A stretch of 64,000 bases of DNA, from assembly GCF_017873675.1 (NCBI RefSeq), contig NZ_JAGGKK010000001.1, positions 372,001-436,000 of the forward strand. Reading direction: 5' to 3'. Numbering within the stretch: the stretch's first letter is position 1; each line of letters begins with the position of its first letter. The notes beneath the pieces were generated by a model. It ran no database searches. It was not told the DNA's origin and was given only the letters and a program-made list of their open reading frames with translations. Below, in pieces: positions 59,643 to 64,000 of the stretch. The position numbers were made by a program, and so were the translations under genes. Source of the DNA: Virgibacillus litoralis (GTDB lineage Bacteria; Bacillota; Bacilli; Bacillales; Amphibacillaceae).

Positions 59643-59999
59643 CTATTTCTTCATAGGCATGAAAGATGATGGATTTAATTCTTCACTTTCAATCACTATA
59701 GCAGTTAACCCTTTATATGTTTTAGTTTCATGCCATTCATCCTTCTTCCAAAATACAGCGTCTCCCGACTGAATTATGAAATATTCTTCTGGTTCACCTC
59801 GAACATATCCTTCACCATTCATAATCAAGAGAAGTTGAGGTGTCACTGCTTGGTGGTAGCCTATAACCCCTTTTTCTTCTAAGTGCATACATCCTATATG
59901 AGTAACCTTTTCAGTTTGGATAATACGAGACATAATAAAATTTGAATTGAATTTCGAAATTGCTTTCCCACTGTCTTTATCGAATTTATAAAACTCCAT
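59643..59999 (-). CDS. Small cupin protein
   Basis: A 118-residue, single-domain cupin. GVIGYHQAVTPQLLLIMNGE is motif 1 (H and Q at metal-ligand positions) and SGDAVFWKKDEWHETKTY is motif 2. It may bind a metal or a sugar; no enzymatic role can be named. AGGAGGCAC precedes the ATG at 6 nt. A member of the array with soluble product. Confidence 0.8.
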   Translation of the reverse strand: MEFYKFDKDSGKAISKFNSNFIMSRIIQTEKVTHIGCMHLEEKGVIGYHQAVTPQLLLIMNGEGYVRGEPEEYFIIQSGDAVFWKKDEWHETKTYKGLTAIVIESEELNPSSFMPMKK

Positions 60000-60090
60000 T
60001 ATGTGCCTCCTAAAACATTAGATACTATACTAATTTCGCCAAATTCAACCCTTTCCCTGTCACGTTAATACAATAAGAACAAGATGCCTT

Positions 60091-60150
60091 CGTACAAACT
60101 CCTTGTTTAACTCTTGCACCCGTTACTTTAAGTGTGTTCTTTCACAATTT
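60091..60150 (+). repeat. Rep-C copy with tail
   Basis: CGTACAAACTCCTTGTTTAA, CTCTTGCACCCGTTACTTTA and AGTGTGTTCTTTCACAATTT. It lies 78 bp beyond the stop of the gene at 60229. Confidence 0.8.
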
Positions 60151-60228
60151 CAAATTATGGTTTAATTATTAACAACCGTTGCTTAAACTTCAGTGAAAAT
60201 TCTCTCTAACGCCACCATAAATTATTTA

Positions 60229-60555
60229 TCAAATAAAAAGCCACCGTAGTTCTATTGCAGATACGCCTAAAACAATAATTGCGACTATAAGATGTAAAAT
60301 AAAATATTTTCTTTTCCCTGTAACCAACATTTCAACCACTCGAACAACATAAGTCAATCCCAAGGAAAGGGTCATGGCAAAAATTAATACGTTTGGAAAA
60401 TCAGTTGAATGTTTTGCACTTACTAATGCCTGATTGGAAATAAACAATACTCGAATAGCAAAATAAAGTGTTAACAGAGTTAAGAAAATGTCCAAAGCTA
60501 AAAATATCTTATTCCTCTTTCGAAATCTCTCTTGAATTTTGCAAATTAGTTTCAC
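60229..60555 (-). CDS. Hypothetical three-helix membrane protein
   Basis: A 108-residue protein with three hydrophobic helices: IFLALDIFLTLLTLYFAIRV, VLIFAMTLSLGLTYVVRVVE and LHLIVAIIVLGVSAIELRWL. Basic residues before helix 1 suggest a cytosolic N-terminus. Unknown family. GTG start after GGAGGGATGGA. Array member. Confidence 0.6.
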   Translation of the reverse strand: MKLICKIQERFRKRNKIFLALDIFLTLLTLYFAIRVLFISNQALVSAKHSTDFPNVLIFAMTLSLGLTYVVRVVEMLVTGKRKYFILHLIVAIIVLGVSAIELRWLFI

Positions 60556-60711
60556 TCCATCCCTCCTCGTATTACGTATAAACGCCCTTTAGCGGAACAA
60601 TTTATACATACCCTTCATCCTAATTACCTTTCCACTCACTTCGGATCCAACTTTCATTTCGTTATTCCGCAAAATGGTCCATTTGTAGAACATCAGTTAG
60701 TCATTATTCCT

Positions 60712-60803
60712 GTACTAAACTGTTGCTAAAGTTTGAACAAAAGTGCTTATGTCTTATTGCGTTAAAGCACCCGTTAGTTTAAGTGTAATTCTTCACAATC
60801 TTT
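60712..60803 (+). repeat. Rep-C, most complete copy
   Basis: GTACTAAACTGTTGCTAAAG, TTTGAACAAAAGTGCTTATG, TCTTATTGCGTTAAAGCACC, CGTTAGTTTAAGTGTAATTC, TTCACAATCT. It has both arms and the full tail. It lies 23 bp beyond the stop of the LysR gene. Between here and 60556 I see only a short unexplained frame, not called. Confidence 0.85.
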
Positions 60804-60826
60804 CTAGGTTTACAAAAACAAATCAC

Positions 60827-61708
60827 CTAGCTAATAACTAATTCCCTTTCCTTACTTAACATTTCTATAAACTCTCTTAGTGATGAAGACATATATTTAT
60901 CATTACGATAAACGAAGAGTGTTTTGACTTTTCCGAATTGATTTGGAATAGAGTGTTGGATCAGAAATCCCTCTTTTACATGTTTCTCTACAACACTTCG
61001 AGGAAGTAAACTTATACCTAAACCTGCTGATACACATCCTATAATTCCATCCAGTGTTCCAAACTCCATTATTTTTTCTGGCATTACTCCTTCATGATGT
61101 ATCCATTCTTCAAATCTTGCTCGATATGAACACCCATTACGAAAGACTAATATCGTTCGATTTTGTAATTCTTTTATAGTAGACAAAGGTTGATGTAAAG
61201 CATCCGTTACAAGTACTAATTCTTCTTCTATAAACGTTTTATATGTGAGATCAGGATGTTCAATAGGTCCAGCAACAAAGGCTCCATCCAATTCATATTG
61301 TAGAACACCTTGGACATTTTGCTCAGTTGGACCTGTTTTAAGAGAAAGGTCAACAGCAGGATATTCACGGTGGAACTTTGAAAGCAATACTGGCAAACGA
61401 ATGGCAGCAGTCGTTTCCATCGAACCTATAACTAAAGGACCTTTTGGTGTTTGCTCGTCATTCATAACGTTTCTCACCTCATCAAAAAGGTTAAATATTT
61501 CATCCGTATATGATAGTAATACTTTCCCTTTGTCCGTTAAAGAGGTTCCTCGATTATGGCGATAGAAAAGTGTTGTTTGAAGCTCTGTCTCCAATTGCTG
61601 AATCTTAGCCGTAAGATTTGATTGTGCATAATTTAGTTCTTTGGCTGCTTTTGAGATACTTCCTAACTCTGCGACTGCTCGAAAAAATTTTAATGCTTGT
61701 ATATCCAT
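60827..61708 (-). CDS. LysR family regulator
   Basis: A 293-residue regulator. MDIQALKFFRAVAELGSISK and AAKELNYAQSNLTAKIQQLE form the winged helix-turn-helix, and the rest is the two-lobed effector domain (GPLVIGSMETTAAIRLPVLL). It diverges from the MFS gene, with 130 bp between starts, and likely controls it. ATG 61708 gives the usual LysR start; an ATG 12 nt earlier overlaps the ribosome site. A GCTAT-N11-ATAGC dyad lies in between. Confidence 0.9.
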   Translation of the reverse strand: MDIQALKFFRAVAELGSISKAAKELNYAQSNLTAKIQQLETELQTTLFYRHNRGTSLTDKGKVLLSYTDEIFNLFDEVRNVMNDEQTPKGPLVIGSMETTAAIRLPVLLSKFHREYPAVDLSLKTGPTEQNVQGVLQYELDGAFVAGPIEHPDLTYKTFIEEELVLVTDALHQPLSTIKELQNRTILVFRNGCSYRARFEEWIHHEGVMPEKIMEFGTLDGIIGCVSAGLGISLLPRSVVEKHVKEGFLIQHSIPNQFGKVKTLFVYRNDKYMSSSLREFIEMLSKERELVIS

Positions 61709-61737
61709 ACTCACGTACATCCACCTCTCACTTTTTT

Positions 61738-61758
61738 GCTATCTAAATAATTGATAGC
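61738..61758. promoter_or_regulatory. Candidate LysR-binding dyad
   Basis: GCTAT and ATAGC are separated by 11 bp. This is the T-N11-A type of dyad bound by LysR proteins. It lies between the divergent LysR and MFS starts, 30 bp before the LysR start. Confidence 0.5.
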
Positions 61759-61838
61759 TACATATCGTTTTTTAGTATTATACCATATAGCAAAAAACAG
61801 TTAAGATAAAGTGGAAAGGATTACTAGGAGGTGAAAAA

Positions 61839-63020
61839 TTGAATAAACATCCTGTTCTATTTTTAATTGGGGGAATTTTTTCATTAATGATTGCGATGGG
61901 AATTGGAAGATTCGCTTATACACCGATTCTACCACTAATGCAAAATGCTCTTTCCTTTACTAATGCAGAGGCGGGCTATCTTGCGTCAAGTAATTATGCA
62001 GGGTATTTTGTTGGGGCTATTTTGGCAGGTGTACTTCCTTTGAAAAAGCATAAAACCCTTTATTTAAGGTTAGGTCTCATATTAAGTATTTTGACTACCT
62101 GGATGATGGGACTTACTCACTTCTACCTACTCATGCTAATCGTTCGCTTTGTTTCAGGAGTAGTAAGTGCGTTCATTTTTGTATTAGCTTCCAGTATTGT
62201 ACTAGATAAACTGGCTGTTACAGGTAAAACTAGTTGGTCAGGCATATTTTATTCTGGGGTAGGGTTTGGTATCTTTTTTTCAACGCTCTTTATTCCAAGT
62301 TTAAATAATTTATTTGAGTGGGAAGGTGTATGGGTAGGACTAGCCATTGTAAGCATAATCCTTACTATCTTCGTATGGTTTTGGCTTAAAGATTCCCCAA
62401 ACACAATGATAAAAAAGGATGAACAACAAATTAATACACAAGCCCCCCCACTCAAATGGCTTCCTTGGTTAATTACCGCTTATGGACTAGAAGGGTTAGG
62501 TTACATTGTTACAGGCACATTTATTGTATCGATTGCTGAAAAAAGCCCAACCTTTAGCATTGACCCTACTTTTGTTTGGATAGTTGTGGGACTAGGTGCG
62601 ATTCCATCATGTATCATATGGTCAACCCTGGCAAAAAGATCGGGGTTTGTAAAAACATTAGTATTTTCGATGATTCTTCAATCAATTGGTATTGCTCTTC
62701 CAGTCTTCTGGTTAACCCAATCTAGTTTTATTATAAGTGCTTTATTATTTGGAGCTACGTTTATGGGGATTACTACACTCGCTACAACATTAGCACGCCA
62801 AATGAGTCCATCAAATAGCAGTCGAATTATTGGGTATCTAACTGCCACTTATGCTGCTGGTCAAATGATTGGACCAACAATCGCTGGTATCTTGTCATCT
62901 TATACTCAAAGTTTTAATTCGGCTTTGATTGGAGCAGCTAGTGTCGTATTCCTAGGAGCATTGTTACTCGTAAGTGGTATTCAATTTGATAGAATGCCAA
63001 AAATAGAAACTGCAAATTAA
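61839..63020 (+). CDS. MFS transporter (YbfB/YjiJ-like)
   Basis: A 393-residue transporter with 12 predicted helices. GIGRFAYTPILPLM near the start and GYLASSNYAGYFVGAILAG are the family signature of YbfB/YjiJ proteins; LPLKKHKTLYLRLGL is the loop 2-3 region. It sits in the membrane as a drug or metabolite exporter/importer; the substrate is unknown. TTG start 61839 follows AGGAGG at 8 nt. It is divergent from LysR and followed by a broken tautomerase gene. Confidence 0.88.
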   Translation: MNKHPVLFLIGGIFSLMIAMGIGRFAYTPILPLMQNALSFTNAEAGYLASSNYAGYFVGAILAGVLPLKKHKTLYLRLGLILSILTTWMMGLTHFYLLMLIVRFVSGVVSAFIFVLASSIVLDKLAVTGKTSWSGIFYSGVGFGIFFSTLFIPSLNNLFEWEGVWVGLAIVSIILTIFVWFWLKDSPNTMIKKDEQQINTQAPPLKWLPWLITAYGLEGLGYIVTGTFIVSIAEKSPTFSIDPTFVWIVVGLGAIPSCIIWSTLAKRSGFVKTLVFSMILQSIGIALPVFWLTQSSFIISALLFGATFMGITTLATTLARQMSPSNSSRIIGYLTATYAAGQMIGPTIAGILSSYTQSFNSALIGAASVVFLGALLLVSGIQFDRMPKIETAN

Positions 63021-63044
63021 TTCAAATAGAAAGAGGGAATTATA

Positions 63045-63247
63045 ATGCCTACGTAAATATTAAAATTACAAATGAGAATGTTTCACCAGAAAAGAAAGCT
63101 GAACTTATTAAAGGAGCAACACAATTACTAGTTGATGTATTAGATAAAAATCCTAATACAACTGTTGTGGTTATTGATGAAGTTGATACTGATAATTGGG
63201 GCGTTGCTGGAGAATCAATAACTGTTCGAAGAAAAAGTGGTCAGTAA
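63045..63247 (+). pseudogene. 4-oxalocrotonate tautomerase, frameshifted at codon 3
   Basis: ATG 63045 follows AGAGGG. The frame reads M-P-T and stops at TAA. In the next frame YVNIKITNENVSPEKKAELI, KGATQLLVDVLDKNPNTTVV and WGVAGESITVRRKSGQ form a whole 4-oxalocrotonate tautomerase (about 66 residues). One missing T (ATGCCTACG for ATGCCTTACG) explains it. The catalytic Pro-1 is kept. So the gene is inactive unless this is a sequencing error. It lies 24 bp after the MFS gene. Confidence 0.75.
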
Positions 63248-63287
63248 TAATATGTTGTTTTGATCATTAATCAACATTAGTATTGAA

Positions 63288-63335
63288 GCAAAAAAGAGGA
63301 AGTTATTACGATAATTTCTTCTTTTTTGCCTTTTT
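63288..63335 (+). terminator. Intrinsic terminator
   Basis: GCAAAAAAGA, GGAAGTTAT paired with ATAATTTC, TTCTTTTTTGC, then TTTTTATAT. It ends the MFS-tautomerase transcript and is usable on both strands. Confidence 0.8.
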
Positions 63336-63362
63336 ATATATGTTTTAGGGTACCAATCATAA

Positions 63363-63397
63363 AGGCGCTGTTTCTTCTGAAGCATCGCACCAGTTAG
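63363..63397 (+). repeat. Rep-C, short copy
   Basis: AGGCGCTGTTTCTTCTGAAG and CATCGCACCAGTTAG. Arms only. It lies 16 bp beyond the stop of the remnant at 63413. Confidence 0.65.
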
Positions 63398-63412
63398 TAA
63401 AAAATCAAAGTG

Positions 63413-63557
63413 CTATCTAACAATAAATCCAATAAAAAATGGAAAATCCAACAACAAAATAAATAAACCTAAGAAGATGCTTCCTCTAGTTTGCTTTGTC
63501 TTTAAAGAATACTAAAAGGAATATTAAGATACCAACAATCAAAATTTGAAAGTACAT
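63413..63557 (-). pseudogene. Small membrane protein, frameshifted
   Basis: ATG 63557 reads MYFQILIVGILIFLLVFFKD and stops at K-A-N-TAG. A shifted frame continues QTRGSIFLGLFILLLDFPFF and IGFIVR to a TAG stop. Removing one base near AAAGCAAAC would give a 47-residue two-helix protein. The 3' end lies next to a Rep-C copy. Unknown family. Confidence 0.5.
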
Positions 63558-63610
63558 TTGCACAAAAACCACCTATTTATCCTTTTTTTACTCATAGTCT
63601 TGACTGCTCC

Positions 63611-63655
63611 TTTAGCACAAGAAGCGACTGTTCTTATTGAACAATCGCACCCATA
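63611..63655 (+). repeat. Rep-C, short copy
   Basis: TTTAGCACAAGAAGCGACTG, TTCTTATTGAACAATCGCAC and CCATA. It lies 11 bp beyond the stop of the gene at 63667. Confidence 0.65.
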
Positions 63656-63666
63656 CTTGAATAAAA

Positions 63667-63846
63667 TTATTTTTTTAATCTCGTTTCTACAAAAACCCAT
63701 CCAAAGGCAGAAGCAGAAGAGATAACTATTGCTCGAACTATTCCAGTTACCCCCAGTTCCAGAGGTTTGAATATTATTCCAAAAATCATTATCAGAATAA
63801 AAAATACTACAAAATAAATAAAAAACCTTCCTAATGTTCGTTTCAA
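63667..63846 (-). CDS. 59-residue two-helix membrane protein
   Basis: TTG 63846 follows AAAGGG at about 10 nt. The product has two helices (FFIYFVVFFILIMIFGIIF and GIVRAIVISSASAFGWVFV) joined by KPLELGVT and ends ETRLKK. The 105-codon frame that overlaps it is Asn/Ser/Cys-rich, lacks coding character and is a shadow. Array member between two Rep-C copies. Unknown function. Confidence 0.6.
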   Translation of the reverse strand: MKRTLGRFFIYFVVFFILIMIFGIIFKPLELGVTGIVRAIVISSASAFGWVFVETRLKK

Positions 63847-63914
63847 AAATTATCAAACCCTTTTTTCTTATAATAGAAACGCTCCCTTATGTTGATAAAA
63901 ATTTTAATAAATAA

Positions 63915-64000
63915 CTATATAATCAAAAAGTCAAAAAAAACAAAACCTACAATTAAAAATGAGAAAAATAACGGTAGTACACAACCAACACCGATACACC
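63915..64000 (-). CDS. C-terminal end of a hydrophobic protein, cut by the window edge
   Basis: A minus-strand frame open at the window end reads CIGVGCVLPLFFSFLIVGFV and FFDFLII before a TAG stop at 63915. It is hydrophobic like the neighbouring array genes. Only 27 codons are visible, so it may be chance. Confidence 0.35.
   Translation of the reverse strand, partial: CIGVGCVLPLFFSFLIVGFVFFDFLII

Noticed and set aside
60606-60677. Short minus-strand frame MKVGSEVSGKVIRMKGMYKL
   Set aside because: No ribosome site and no recognised family. It may be a remnant in the Rep-C array, but the evidence is too thin.
54411-63846. CRISPR array made of Rep-C copies
   Set aside because: Copies are 300-900 bp apart with genes between them and are imperfect. 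No short regular spacers and no cas genes occur.
63539-63856. 105-codon minus-strand frame
   Set aside because: It is rich in Asn, Ser and Cys and overlaps a better frame with a ribosome site and clear membrane helices (63667-63846).

Overview
The window is low-GC DNA from an endospore-forming member of the Bacillaceae. The Oceanobacillus/Virgibacillus-like halotolerant group is my guess; the sequence does not prove it. Supporting signs are strong AGGAGG-type ribosome sites, many TTG and GTG starts, an S-box (SAM-I) riboswitch before metI-metC, a CwlJ-type spore-cortex hydrolase, two DUF3231 proteins, a class V aminotransferase-serA pair, and frequent small membrane proteins. There are no rRNA or tRNA genes, no CRISPR array and no recognisable transposase or integrase.

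Layout. 0-9 kb: a nuclease-like regulator, methyltransferase, HEAT protein, two GNATs, a YflT-type stress protein, then the run NRDE protein, class V aminotransferase, serA, bracketed by two clusters of a 20-bp inverted repeat (called Rep-A here). 9-19 kb: metabolic and membrane genes ending in S-box, metI, metC. 18.6-19.05 kb: 21 perfect-length copies of a 21-bp tandem repeat. 19-33 kb: a patchwork of single genes (DUF3231, isochorismatase-like, nucleotidyltransferase, GNATs, VOC proteins, a DUF2975/XRE pair, USP, serine hydrolase). 33-37 kb and 54.9-64 kb: runs of small minus-strand genes, nearly every one followed by the same ~60-90 bp imperfect palindrome (Rep-C). 37.6-43.3 kb: a complete type I restriction-modification operon (hsdM-hsdS-hsdR). 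43.7-48.3 kb: decayed genes and a glycosyltransferase/GH16 locus. 48.5-54.4 kb: cytosine deaminase-like gene, SDR/TetR pair, VOC and DinB proteins, ArsR-VOC operon and cwlJ.

Dispersed repeats are the main theme. Rep-B is a 60-150 bp element with two hairpins and at least seven copies. Where it is complete it tends to sit at the 3' end of genes, three times directly beyond the U-tract of an intrinsic terminator, and once it supplies the last 14 codons of metC. Rep-C copies share one orientation, follow most genes of the two arrays and often contain the stop codon. The arrangement resembles an integron cassette array, although no integrase is visible and the ends only nearly match attC core sites. 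I could not run homology or folding programs, so family names rest on recognised motifs.

Several genes are broken, mostly by single-base shifts, some of them in homopolymers: DUF5316, a 43.7 kb ORF, a 44.1 kb ORF, the GT25-GH16 gene, 4-oxalocrotonate tautomerase and a 63.4 kb membrane peptide. Others are truncated (NUDIX, MarR, P-loop kinase). Real decay is likely for the truncations; the single-base shifts could also be sequencing errors.
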